From contig SHXF01000013.1 of NCBI GenBank assembly GCA_009693435.1, forward strand, positions 1 to 59,576: a stretch of 59,576 nucleotides of DNA, given 5' to 3'. A model generated the notes under the pieces. That model was given only the letters and a program-made list of their open reading frames with translations, had not been told where the DNA came from and made no database searches. A program made the translations under genes and the position numbers. This DNA is from Betaproteobacteria bacterium. GTDB lineage: Bacteria > Pseudomonadota > Gammaproteobacteria > Burkholderiales > SG8-39. This document shows, in pieces, positions 1 through 7,656 of this stretch (positions within the stretch are counted from its first letter, which is position 1; each line of letters starts with the position of its first letter).

Positions 1-2
1 TC

Positions 3-119
3 TCGTGGCTTGAAATGGAATATGCTCCCGAGAGCTACTCACCGGAGCAATTAGACGAGTTGGACAGGCTCACCGAGCGTTGGATTGACGAACAATTCCC
101 CCATTCCGGGGCACGGTGA
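3..119 (+). CDS. C-terminal end of an unidentified protein (5' truncated by window edge)
   Basis: An open frame enters from the left edge and stops at TGA 117-119, leaving 38 residues. The tail is acidic and helical-looking, ending DEQFPHSGAR. The next gene lies in the same frame beyond the stop, and that frame stays open from 120, so one interrupted gene cannot be excluded. Nothing in this fragment identifies a family. Confidence 0.4.
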   Translation, partial: SWLEMEYAPESYSPEQLDELDRLTERWIDEQFPHSGAR

Positions 120-170
120 AATCAGGCAAGAACTCGGTACTCACGAGCTCTCTACTATTTCGCGCTATAT

Positions 171-776
171 GTGCTAGTAATAGTTGTTCGCTTCTTTAAG
201 CTGAAAAAGACAACAAACGGTAATTGGGATTGGAAAGAAGTGTTTCACGTCGCACTGGAAATTGTCTATACATCTTCTGGTCTAGTAATCCTTCTACTTG
301 ACGGATTGAAAGCTTACGCTCCAGCAATCATTGTTGTGTATCTAATGCTTGTTTTAGTTAGCGCTCAGATTGAAAGTATGGAGGACCGTTTTTCAAAAAG
401 AGCGACTTTTTTTACACACATGGGAATCATCGCAATCGTTGCGACGGCAACGGGTCTTTACTTTGAAGTGGTGCAGAAAGACCTAGACCAACGGCAAGAA
501 TTCAATCGGGAAGCAGAGCAGAAGAAACAGAAATCATACCGGGTGATAATTCCATTTGAAGATCAGACGTTACGCTCGCACGTTGGCCCTCGGCTTTTTG
601 GCCAACGGCAACTGGTCTCAATCGTCCCAGTAAATGCCGAGAATGCAGCTAAGGCAAAGGAACTGGGACTCGCTTTTTTTTGGAGCTCTGCTCGAGCATT
701 TAAAGATGTCGAAGACATTAAGACGGCGCTATATGTCCCGCAGGATCTTGTAGCAGTCGAACTCGTGCAAAGGTAG
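171..776 (+). CDS. Membrane protein of unknown function, three predicted TM helices
   Basis: 201 residues. I do not recognise the family. Three hydrophobic stretches lie at roughly residues 26-43, 49-65 and 80-98, followed by a charged linker rich in Gln, Glu and Lys (about 103-122) and a soluble C-terminal domain of about 80 residues. The start is uncertain: the frame is open from 120 and has no ATG, so GTG at 171 is the best candidate. Base composition is clearly more AT-rich than the genes after 1.8 kb. It is followed after 5 nt by a 55-codon gene and then by another membrane-anchored protein, all on the plus strand, so the three probably form one operon. Confidence 0.6.
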   Translation: MLVIVVRFFKLKKTTNGNWDWKEVFHVALEIVYTSSGLVILLLDGLKAYAPAIIVVYLMLVLVSAQIESMEDRFSKRATFFTHMGIIAIVATATGLYFEVVQKDLDQRQEFNREAEQKKQKSYRVIIPFEDQTLRSHVGPRLFGQRQLVSIVPVNAENAAKAKELGLAFFWSSARAFKDVEDIKTALYVPQDLVAVELVQR

Positions 777-781
777 GAAGA

Positions 782-949
782 ATGATACATTGGATAAATT
801 TTTTTCAGCACGTGCCGAGGTTCTTCACTACGGTTATATGGAACGATGGATATTCCAAGGCTAACGCAACATTCCACCGGACCCCACTCAAGGTCGCGCG
901 GGTGCGTGAATTCAATCGTTATGCCATGAGTAAAGGACCGGACACGTAA
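782..949 (+). CDS. Small basic hypothetical protein, 55 aa
   Basis: ATG 782 to TAA 947-949. A good Shine-Dalgarno (AGGAAG) ends just before the start, and only 5 nt separate it from the preceding stop. The product starts MIHWINFFQHV and has a Lys/Arg-rich C-terminal half, with no membrane segment or recognised motif. The tight spacing, ribosome-binding site and shared AT-rich composition support a real small gene in the operon. Confidence 0.5.
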   Translation: MIHWINFFQHVPRFFTTVIWNDGYSKANATFHRTPLKVARVREFNRYAMSKGPDT

Positions 950-978
950 CACCCCTGTCAAAATGGGAAGATGCGGAA

Positions 979-1680
979 ATGATTACATGGGATAGAGTTC
1001 TAAAGACCGTTGAAATAGGCTTTCTCATATTCGGCGCATATTTAGGGTATGAAGCTCTGAATTCTTACAAAAGCCAAGCCAAAATAGCGGTGCTCAACCG
1101 ATTGGATGAGGCCGACAATAAGTTGGTCGAAATGCAAGTAGCCCATCCGCACGTTGCTACATTCTATGCTGACCTAAACAGCTCCCTTCCCGCCAAGAAA
1201 CAAGCAGATTTGTATCTTGCTTTGGTCGCCGGTTGCGGAAATCCTCTAGAGAACAAGTCGTGCTCGCGTCAGAGCGGTCAGCTACCAACTTGGAAAACGA
1301 TTCCAGACTTGGAATGTGCAATCTGGAGCGGGACTGACTTCAATAGCGATACGAAGCGAAAACTTCGGGAGGGTGCTCTCCACGCGGAGGCCGTCTTGTA
1401 TTTGGTCGCCAGGGCTTATGAGAGAAAATCAGTCATTGGCCAAGATGAATACGATACGTGGTCGAGTTACATCCTGGACCGCGGGCATCATCCATTGCTG
1501 TTGCTCGCAATCCACTATGGATACATGCACGGCTACGTCACCAAAGAATTTTCTGTAGAGCTTAAGCGCCTTCTTAGCCAGACGGTTAGCCCAAGGGCGT
1601 GGAAAAGCATCGAAACTATCTACCCACAATTTGGCTCGGGCGAACCATCCGCGATGCGAGGAAAAGTTTCTTGTTCATAA
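979..1680 (+). CDS. Hypothetical protein with one N-terminal membrane anchor
   Basis: 233 residues. One hydrophobic segment at about residues 10-26 is followed by a mostly helical soluble domain, probably a single-pass anchored protein. Four cysteines occur (two close together near residues 87 and 94, one near 112, one at the end), but I see no metal-binding or catalytic signature. It follows the 55-codon gene by 29 nt with a purine-rich GGGAAG upstream. Composition matches the two preceding genes and not the kinase beyond, so the group may be a transferred cassette. No function can be assigned. Confidence 0.6.
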   Translation: MITWDRVLKTVEIGFLIFGAYLGYEALNSYKSQAKIAVLNRLDEADNKLVEMQVAHPHVATFYADLNSSLPAKKQADLYLALVAGCGNPLENKSCSRQSGQLPTWKTIPDLECAIWSGTDFNSDTKRKLREGALHAEAVLYLVARAYERKSVIGQDEYDTWSSYILDRGHHPLLLLAIHYGYMHGYVTKEFSVELKRLLSQTVSPRAWKSIETIYPQFGSGEPSAMRGKVSCS

Positions 1681-1840
1681 TGAACGGACGATCTCTCACG
1701 CTAAAATACACGCACTAATCTGTGGCTGCAGGTAATATGCGCCGTGCGGGCCAATTTCCTTGTCCTGATTGTGCTTGCGTGCGGTCAACGGTTATTCGAA
1801 GATAAGTCGGTCAAGGATTGATTTTCCCGAACCGCCACGG

Positions 1841-2674
1841 TCATCTCATCTGCATGACCCGATTCGCGAGCCGCGTCCAGATGTCGTCGATCGAGTCCAG
1901 CAGTTCCGCGGCACTGCCAATGCGCATGCGCGGATCCTTGGCGAGCAGCCCGGCGAGCAGTCCCTGATAGTCCAGCAGGTCTTCAGGCAGCCGGGGCACG
2001 GGCGCATTCACATGCAGCGCCGCCAGTTCCCGCAGGCTGGCGGCGACGTAGGGTTTGCGTCCCGTCAGCATTTCGTGAAATACGATGCCCAGGCTGTAGA
2101 GATCGGTGAGTTCGGACGCCGGGCTGCCGCCTATCAGCTCGGGCGCGAGGTAATGCGGCGTGCCGAAGACCTCCTTCTGGTCCGCCTCGGGACGCGCGCT
2201 GTCGATGCGCGTGGCCACGCCGAAATCGGCAATCGCCATGGTGCCGTCCTCGCGAATAAGAATGTTCTGCGGCTTGAGGTCACGGTGGACGATGTGGTGC
2301 GCATGCATTTCGGCAAGCGCCCCGGCGAGCTGGGCGAGCACGGCCAGCGCCTGCCGTGGTGTCAGACCGGCCCCAATCGCCTCCCGCAGCGAGCCGCGCG
2401 GCAGATATTCCAGGACAATGTAAGGATGCGCGCCGGCAAATCCGTCGCCCAGGAGTCCGACCACGTTGGCGTGTCTGACGCTGGCGATCAGCGCCTGTTC
2501 CTGCCTGAAACGCTGGAATGCATCGACATCCTCAGCAGGGGTCGTTTTGAGAATTTTCAGCGCGACCTGCATCCCGTCCGGCTCTCGCCCGGCCAGCCAG
2601 ACATGCGAGGCACCGCCCTCCCCCAGATGGGAAACAATGCGATAACCTTCCACTTCGGGCGGGCTTGTGATCAA
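1841..2674 (-). CDS. Hanks-type serine/threonine protein kinase, catalytic domain only
   Basis: A cytosolic protein kinase phosphorylating Ser/Thr. The glycine-rich loop GEGGASHVW (about residue 18) is followed by VALKILK with the ATP-binding Lys near 40, catalytic HRDLKPQN near 130, ADFG near 149 and APE near 177. All key residues are present. At about 277 residues it is little more than the kinase fold, lacking the transmembrane and PASTA parts of PknB. TTG 2674 puts the glycine loop near residue 18, as is usual. GTG 2773 is an alternative with a weak AGGA before it and would add 33 residues. It is divergent from a stand-alone receiver protein, suggesting a shared signalling role (inference). 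Confidence 0.85.
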   Translation of the reverse strand: MITSPPEVEGYRIVSHLGEGGASHVWLAGREPDGMQVALKILKTTPAEDVDAFQRFRQEQALIASVRHANVVGLLGDGFAGAHPYIVLEYLPRGSLREAIGAGLTPRQALAVLAQLAGALAEMHAHHIVHRDLKPQNILIREDGTMAIADFGVATRIDSARPEADQKEVFGTPHYLAPELIGGSPASELTDLYSLGIVFHEMLTGRKPYVAASLRELAALHVNAPVPRLPEDLLDYQGLLAGLLAKDPRMRIGSAAELLDSIDDIWTRLANRVMQMR

Positions 2675-2743
2675 GAGATTGTGATCAATTGTTATTGAAT
2701 CGAACGGCGTGCGCCGGAGCGTAGGCGAAGCCGCAGAACACGC

Positions 2744-2749
2744 TAGAAT
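2744..2749 (+). promoter_or_regulatory. Possible -10 element for the receiver gene
   Basis: TAGAAT lies 45 nt before the receiver ATG in the kinase-receiver divergent gap. No convincing -35 is visible at 16-18 nt. A similar TAGAAT sits at 32334-32339 before the hydrolase-LuxR gene. Confidence 0.3.
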
Positions 2750-2794
2750 ACCCTCAATATTCGCGATCGCCACGGGTCCTGCCACATTAATGCC

Positions 2795-3376
2795 ATGACT
2801 ACACCTCACGCAGATACGATGCCAGAGGATGTCGATCTCGATTTCACCGGAGTGTTCCGGGTGGAAGAGCTCAAGCTCGAGCCTCCGCCCAAGCCGCCCG
2901 CAATCCTCCCCAAGGACATCGTCATCGGCGCCGCAGCGCTGAAGAAGGGCGACTGCTTCATCAGCATGGCCCATGCGCGCCCCACTCGCAGAGTCGACCA
3001 CGCAAAGACCACCATCCTGATTGTCGAGGACGACACCACCACGCGCACGGTCCTCGACCTGCTGCTGAGAAAGGCCGGCTACCTCACGCGCCAGGCGAGC
3101 GACGCAGCGACATTCCTCGCCGCGATCCAGAAGAAGCCGCTGCCCGATGTCATCATCCTCGACGTGATGCTCCCGGGCAACGTGAGCGGATTCAAGATCC
3201 TCGGCAAGATCCGCTCGCACCCGGCGCTGCGCGCCCTGCCGGTGATCATGCTCACCGGACAATCGGAAATCGGCGACCTGATGCAGGCGGTATCGATGGG
3301 CGCGGACGCCTACCTCACCAAACCGGCGAAACTGCGCGCGCTGCTGGACGCGGTGACCGCCGTCCTGGGCGGCTGA
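2795..3376 (+). CDS. Stand-alone response regulator receiver protein (CheY-like) with an N-terminal extension
   Basis: 193 residues. The first 68 or so form an acidic and then Pro-rich extension without a recognised domain. The remainder is a complete receiver: acidic pair at Asp79/Asp80 (VEDD), phosphoacceptor Asp123 in LDVMLPG, Thr154 in MLTG and Lys176 in LTKP. No output domain follows, so it should signal by protein contact. It is divergent from the kinase gene, and no histidine kinase is in view. A link to the Ser/Thr kinase is plausible only from position. The extension could be a docking or regulatory tail. Confidence 0.85.
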   Translation: MTTPHADTMPEDVDLDFTGVFRVEELKLEPPPKPPAILPKDIVIGAAALKKGDCFISMAHARPTRRVDHAKTTILIVEDDTTTRTVLDLLLRKAGYLTRQASDAATFLAAIQKKPLPDVIILDVMLPGNVSGFKILGKIRSHPALRALPVIMLTGQSEIGDLMQAVSMGADAYLTKPAKLRALLDAVTAVLGG

Positions 3377-3567
3377 GCGCCGACTTCGGTCCTGCCCGCT
3401 GCGACGGTGCCGCTTCGAAGTTCGCGCCTCAGAGCGCAAGCGCAAGCTCACTGTTCGGCGGACGGACGCGACACCGTTTGAGATTTGTCAATGTGCGCCC
3501 CCGGCGTCCCTGCAGGATGACGGATTCATTCACCGCGCGAATGTTTTCCAATCAAGGGAGAACCAGC

Positions 3568-3789
3568 ATGTTCAAATTGCAGGTGCAGGACGACGAGCAG
3601 GACCCGCGCGTATGGCATGACGTGAAGGGGCCGAATGGCGAATTGCTCACCTTCGAAAAGGAAAATGAAGCGCGCGCCAAGCTGGAGGAATTGTTTCCGG
3701 TGCTGATGAAGCTCGAGCGCTATTCGTCCGGGTCCAAGCGCACTCGCGTGATCAACATCATCAAGGATGAGGACGACTGGAAGAAATAG
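3568..3789 (+). CDS. Small conserved-type hypothetical protein, 73 aa
   Basis: A highly charged soluble protein starting MFKLQVQDDEQDPRVWHDV and ending KDEDDWKK. GGGAG sits 8 nt before ATG 3568. The frame is open further upstream, with an alternative ATG at 3541, but the ribosome-binding site favours 3568. The sequence reads like a small beta-rich domain with a predicted central helix (NEARAKLEELF). No catalytic motif or export signal is seen and I cannot assign a function. Confidence 0.6.
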   Translation: MFKLQVQDDEQDPRVWHDVKGPNGELLTFEKENEARAKLEELFPVLMKLERYSSGSKRTRVINIIKDEDDWKK

Positions 3790-3908
3790 AGTCCGGGTTA
3801 CAAGCTGCAATCCGAGCCTGCAATCCGATGAACAATGCCCGCGTTCTGTAAAATGCCGGCATCAGACGATACAACCAAGGTAGCCGATACAACCAAGGAA
3901 ATGCCGCA

Positions 3909-4178
3909 GTGAAAAGAGCCGACATGGAAAAACTGAAGGGCCAGAAGATCGCCAACAGCATGAATCAGGTCAGCGCCAAAATGCCTTTCGGCAAGGCGGC
4001 GCCCGCGGAACTCAGCCGGCGCGAGCAGCGCAAGCTGGATGCCGCGCAAGGCCTCATCCCGTTCGCCGTGAAACTGGATGGCGACCTGGTGAAGCGCATC
4101 CAGACCCTCGCCCGGGAGCGCAATACCGGTCTGACCGAAGTCGTCACCGAACTGCTGGAAAAAAGCCTGGGGGCCTGA
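3909..4178 (+). CDS. Small basic hypothetical protein, possible ribbon-helix-helix-like C-terminus
   Basis: 89 residues from GTG 3909, with AAGGA about 9 nt upstream; ATG 3924 is a possible internal start. The N-terminal half is Lys/Ala-rich. The C-terminal stretch from about residue 52 (FAVKLDGDLVKRIQ, then TEVVTELLEKSL) has the strand-helix-helix spacing of ribbon-helix-helix DNA-binding proteins, but this is pattern-level evidence only. It converges with the DUF1415 gene across three palindromes. Confidence 0.5.
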   Translation: MKRADMEKLKGQKIANSMNQVSAKMPFGKAAPAELSRREQRKLDAAQGLIPFAVKLDGDLVKRIQTLARERNTGLTEVVTELLEKSLGA

Positions 4179-4217
4179 CGCCCGACCCGCTCGGCTGCTC
4201 TCGCGCAGCGCCGTAGC

Positions 4218-4303
4218 GTGCGCCGCGCGCACGACTGAGCGCCCGCGGGTCGTGCGCATGGCGCACGCTGCATTGATTCAGATCGCTGGTGCGCATGGCG
4301 CAC
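4218..4303. repeat. Three GTGCGC-nnn-GCGCAC palindromes between convergent genes
   Basis: GTGCGCATGGCGCAC occurs at 4252-4266 and 4289-4303, and a variant (GTGCGCCGCGCGCAC) at 4218-4232. The first two also form a larger inverted repeat, 4218-4235 with 4249-4266, matching at 16 of 18 positions around a 13-nt loop. There is no T-run, so this is not a textbook intrinsic terminator. It may still act as a bidirectional transcription or mRNA-end structure. Confidence 0.5.
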
Positions 4304-4322
4304 GCCACGAAGCTTCAGGGAA

Positions 4323-4928
4323 TCAACGATCGGAAATTTCCGGACCCTGGCCACGTACGCGCGCGCGCAGGCGCTCCCAGCCTTCACGACCGAGCGAGCG
4401 CAGGGTTTCGATGTTCTTCCGGTAGATTTCCGCGGGATCGCGACCGGCGGCCTCCCAGGCATAGAGCGCGCGTTCGATGCTGGCCTCGCGCAACAGGTGC
4501 AGCGTCGCATACGGCGAGCGGTTGGTGCAGTTGCCGATGTCGTCGGGGGCGCTGTCGGCGAACTGGTACTGCGGGTGGAAACTCGCCACCTGGATCTCGC
4601 CTTCGAGTCCGAGGCGCCTCACCAGCGCATCGGCTTCGCCGAGAAAATCGTTGTAGTCGAGGAAGTCCGCGAAGACGCGCGGATGTATCAGCAGCGTCGT
4701 TTCGACTTCGTCCGGGTCCGTTTGCGCAAGATGCTCCAATTCCGCGGCGAGCGCATCGCGCAATGATTCGGCGTCTTCGGCCGCGGTAACGGCGTAGCGT
4801 ATGCGCTGCTCGCGATACACCGCGCCCGCGAACGGACACAGGTCGAGCCCGATCACCGCCGCTTCGATCCAGGTCCTGGTTTCGGCGACGATGGCTGCCT
4901 CGGCCGCGGGGTCGATGAGTTCGGTCAT
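4323..4928 (-). CDS. DUF1415 family protein
   Basis: 201 residues matching the DUF1415 layout: an N-terminal helix, then LDLCPFA near residue 30, a central IHPRVFADFLDYNDFL, then ASFHPQYQFA and a conserved TNRSPY...LHLLREAS block near residues 137-152. Length is typical for the family. The conserved Cys, His and Arg/Asn positions suggest an enzyme or metal site, but the biochemical role is not established. Cytosolic, with no signal peptide or membrane segment. It is transcribed convergently with the small basic gene and away from yaeQ. Confidence 0.85.
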   Translation of the reverse strand: MTELIDPAAEAAIVAETRTWIEAAVIGLDLCPFAGAVYREQRIRYAVTAAEDAESLRDALAAELEHLAQTDPDEVETTLLIHPRVFADFLDYNDFLGEADALVRRLGLEGEIQVASFHPQYQFADSAPDDIGNCTNRSPYATLHLLREASIERALYAWEAAGRDPAEIYRKNIETLRSLGREGWERLRARVRGQGPEISDR

Positions 4929-5023
4929 GGAGCAGATGTTTTCATGTGAGATGTGCGCTGCGGCTTCACGACCGCTATCCTTTCACAGTTCGTCACCTTA
5001 TTCAGTGAAAAGAGTACGAGTCC

Positions 5024-5569
5024 ATGGCACTCAAGGCAACCATATTCAAAGCGGAACTGCAGATCGCCGACATGGATCGCAACTATTACCACGATCACGC
5101 GCTCACCCTGGCGCGCCATCCATCCGAGACCGACGAGCGGATGATGGTGCGGCTGCTTGCGTTCGTGCTCAACGCGCGCGAAGGGTTGGTTTTCGGCAAA
5201 GGACTGAGCGACGAGGACGAGCCGGACCTGTGGGAGAGGGATCTCACCGGAGCCATTCAATTGTGGATCGATGTCGGGCTGCCCGACGAGAAGCGCATCC
5301 GCAGAGCCTGCGGTCGCGCCAGGTCGGTGCTGGTCTGCAGCTACGGCGGACACAGCGCCGGACTGTGGTGGAAGCAGGTAAGCAACAAAGTCGAACGCTC
5401 GGCCAACCTGCGTGTCGTCGACGTGCCGCAGGCGGCCAGCCGCGCGCTGGCAAAACTCGCCCAGCGCAGCATGCGCCTGCAGTGCTCGATTCAGGAGGGC
5501 ACGCTGTGGTTCACCGACGGCAAGGAAACGGCACAGGTGGATCCGGTCGTCATCAAGGCAGGAAGTTGA
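5024..5569 (+). CDS. yaeQ: YaeQ family protein
   Basis: 181 residues, the usual YaeQ length. The start MALKATIFKAELQIADMDRN is characteristic, followed by HPSETDERMMVRLLAF, a DLWERDLTG block, an IDVGLPDEKRIRRACGRA block and a final LWFTDG strand. YaeQ proteins have a PD-(D/E)XK nuclease-like fold, and the Glu/Asp/Lys spacing here is compatible, though nuclease activity is not established for the family. An AGAG stretch precedes ATG 5024. It is divergent from the DUF1415 gene with a gap of about 95 nt that must hold both promoters. The flavoprotein gene follows 86 nt downstream. Confidence 0.9.
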   Translation: MALKATIFKAELQIADMDRNYYHDHALTLARHPSETDERMMVRLLAFVLNAREGLVFGKGLSDEDEPDLWERDLTGAIQLWIDVGLPDEKRIRRACGRARSVLVCSYGGHSAGLWWKQVSNKVERSANLRVVDVPQAASRALAKLAQRSMRLQCSIQEGTLWFTDGKETAQVDPVVIKAGS

Positions 5570-5655
5570 CCGCCCTTGGGGGGCGCGTGACCGACCCGGG
5601 GGCGTCGCGTGATCGACACCAAAACAATCGCGCGACCTGACCGGATGCTCGCCGC

Positions 5656-6981
5656 TTGACCGGGTTCGACGTCATCGTCATCGGCGCCGGAGCCGCCGGC
5701 ATGATGTGCGCAGCCCAGGCCGGGCGGCGCGGGCGCCGCGTGCTGCTGATAGAACATGCCGAGAAAACGGGCGAGCGCATCCGCATCTCCGGCGGCGGCC
5801 GCTGCAACTTCACCAATCGCGCCGTGGGCGCGGAGAACTTCCTGTCGCAGAACCCGCACTTCTGCCGCTCGGCGCTGGCGCGCTATTCCGCGCAGGACTT
5901 CGTCGCGCTGGTTGACCGGCACGGCATCGCCTGGGAGGAGCGCGAACTGGGGCAGCTCTTCTGCCGCGATTCCGCGCAGGACATCATCGACCTGCTGAAA
6001 GCCGAGTGCGATGCCGCGCAGGTCGAGTGGGCGCAGCCGTGCACGGTGCAGTCGATCGAACGATTGGAAGTGCAAGGCGCGACGCAGTCCGGCGACAAGA
6101 GCGCTCCGCGCTCTGGCAACGAGAGCGCACGGCGCTCTGCCAACGAAAGCGCACAGCGTTCTGCCAACGAAAGCGCACAGCGCTTCGTCATCACCACCGC
6201 GCGCGGCCGCTACAGCGCGCAGTCGCTGGTGATTGCGACCGGCGGGCTCGCCGTGCCGAAACTCGGCGCGAGCCCGTTCGGCTATCGCGTCGCCGAACAG
6301 TTCGGGCTGGCGATGGTGGCGCCGAAACCGGCGCTGGTGCCGCTCGCGCTGGCGCCTGAAGCGCTGGACAAGCTCAAGCCCATAGCGGGTGTGGCCTTCG
6401 ACATTGAGGCGCGGCTCGGCAATGCGCGCTTTCGCGAAGCGGCATTGGTCACGCACCGCGGGCTGTCCGGTCCGGCGATATTGCAGATTTCAAGTTACTG
6501 GCAAATGCAGGACTACGTCACTGCTGCCGATCAGGCAGCCGCCCAGTCGAAGCGCCAGCCGGTGGAACTGGACCTGCTGCCCGGCGTCGACGCCGCCGCC
6601 TGGCTCGCGACGCAGCGCCACGGCAAGACACGCCTGCCCAACCTGCTCGCCGAGCGCCTGCCGCGGCGCTTCGCGCACGCCTGGTGCGAGTTGCACGCAT
6701 GGGACCGGCCGCTGAACGAATTCAGCACAGGTCAATTGCAACTGGTTGCCCGGGCACTGAATCACTGGCCGCTCGCGCCCTCCGGCACGCTCGGCTACGC
6801 CAAAGCCGAGGTCACGCTGGGCGGTGTGGCGACCGATGAACTGTCCTCGAAAACCATGGAGGCGCGGCGCGTGCCCGGCCTGTACTTCATCGGTGAAGTG
6901 GTCGACGTCACCGGCTGGCTGGGCGGCTACAACTTCCAGTGGGCCTGGTCATCGGGCTGGGTGGCGGGCCAGGCGGTGTGA
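5656..6981 (+). CDS. NAD(P)/FAD-dependent oxidoreductase, HI0933/YhiN (BaiN-like) family
   Basis: 441 residues. The N-terminal Rossmann motif VIVIGAGAAGMMCA (residues 5-18) binds FAD; ISGGGRCNFTN near 49 and GGLAVPKLG near 195 are family signatures, and the C-terminal WLGGYNFQWAWSSG block closes the FAD site. The start is TTG 5656, with no in-frame ATG upstream. Residues about 146-177 are a low-complexity insert (repeats of SANESAQR) encoded by four 24-bp units. It falls in a region where relatives vary in length, so the protein is probably still functional. The exact substrate is unknown; relatives include bile-acid and thiazole-related flavoproteins. Confidence 0.85.
   Translation: MTGFDVIVIGAGAAGMMCAAQAGRRGRRVLLIEHAEKTGERIRISGGGRCNFTNRAVGAENFLSQNPHFCRSALARYSAQDFVALVDRHGIAWEERELGQLFCRDSAQDIIDLLKAECDAAQVEWAQPCTVQSIERLEVQGATQSGDKSAPRSGNESARRSANESAQRSANESAQRFVITTARGRYSAQSLVIATGGLAVPKLGASPFGYRVAEQFGLAMVAPKPALVPLALAPEALDKLKPIAGVAFDIEARLGNARFREAALVTHRGLSGPAILQISSYWQMQDYVTAADQAAAQSKRQPVELDLLPGVDAAAWLATQRHGKTRLPNLLAERLPRRFAHAWCELHAWDRPLNEFSTGQLQLVARALNHWPLAPSGTLGYAKAEVTLGGVATDELSSKTMEARRVPGLYFIGEVVDVTGWLGGYNFQWAWSSGWVAGQAV
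6092..6187 (+). repeat. In-frame 24-bp tandem repeat (4 units) inside the flavoprotein gene
   Basis: Four consecutive 24-bp units at 6092, 6116, 6140 and 6164. Units 3 and 4 differ only in the last few bases. Each encodes eight residues of the type SANESAQR, so gain or loss of a unit keeps the reading frame. Confidence 0.85.
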
Positions 6982-7474
6982 AGAGCGGCAAGCTGGTTGT
7001 GCTCCCTCGTAACGTGTACCAGTACCGATACCCAATCTTGCCGCCGATGTCCGCCGATAGGCCATTATTACCATTGAAAGTTAAAGATTATTTCGCAGTT
7101 TAGGGTAAGCGAAGCGCACCCCGACAACGGTCACGATCAAGAACGCAGGGGTTCGCTGCATTCACCTGCAACCTGCGCCTGGCTACAAACCTGCGTTCGG
7201 CTATAGACCTGCGCCTGGCTACAACTTCCAGTGGGCCTGGTCATCGGGTTGACTGGGGGGACGCCCCTCGCCCAATGCAAGCCGCCGGCTCGTATTGCTC
7301 AACTCGAGTGACATGCACAATCCGGGCGCCGATGGGTTACCTTCCCTGCACGGGTCCTTGAGTTCATCTTCTGGTCTCCTTCTCCAAGCGGTTGACATTG
7401 CCACCAGAGGGTAGCCCACGCGGCCCTGGATGAAATCCATCCTTATTTTCCTGCGTCCACTTCTGAATGTAAGG
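6982..7474. other. Gene-free spacer with a REP-like element and a copy of the upstream gene's 3' end
   Basis: No credible gene. Holds a REP-like hairpin at 7098-7128 (GGGTAAGCGAAGCGCACCCC), three 18-bp tandem units at 7172-7225, and at 7217-7248 an exact 32-bp copy of the flavoprotein's 3' end (6925-6956). The remaining 7249-7474 shows nothing recognisable. Confidence 0.6.
7172..7225 (+). repeat. 18-bp tandem repeat, 3 units
   Basis: Units at 7172, 7190 and 7208 share CCTGCG...GGCTA. The third unit runs into the 32-bp duplicate of the flavoprotein gene end, suggesting the array grew from that duplicated sequence. Confidence 0.75.
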
Positions 7475-7656
7475 ATGAATCAACCCGAATGAATCGACCC
7501 GAATGAATCGACCCGAATGAATCAACCCGAATGAATCAACCCGAATGAATCGACCCGAATGAATCAACCCGAATGAATCAACCCGAATGAATCAACCCGA
7601 ATGAATCGACCCGAATGAATCAACCCGAATGAATCGACCCGAATGAATCGACCCGA
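7475..7656 (+). repeat. 14-bp tandem array (13 units) forming chained five-codon mini-ORFs
   Basis: Thirteen perfect-phase units ATGAATC(A/G)ACCCGA from 7475 to 7656. In each of the first twelve the ATG opens a five-codon frame encoding MN(Q/R)PE. It ends in TGA bases 2-4 of the next unit, so every stop overlaps the next start as ATGA. The thirteenth unit changes to GAGGA, and its ATG (7643) reads on into the molybdenum hydroxylase. No Shine-Dalgarno is present within the units. Confidence 0.9.

Noticed and set aside
171..1680. Prophage or known toxin-antitoxin module
   Set aside because: No integrase, phage structural or toxin motif is visible; it was kept only as an unknown cassette.
2675..3451. 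N-terminal extension of the kinase frame across the receiver gene
   Set aside because: It lies antisense to a well-supported receiver domain and reads as Arg-rich shadow sequence; the kinase domain starts after 2674.
7475..7656. CRISPR array
   Set aside because: Units are directly adjacent 14-mers without spacers; no cas genes.
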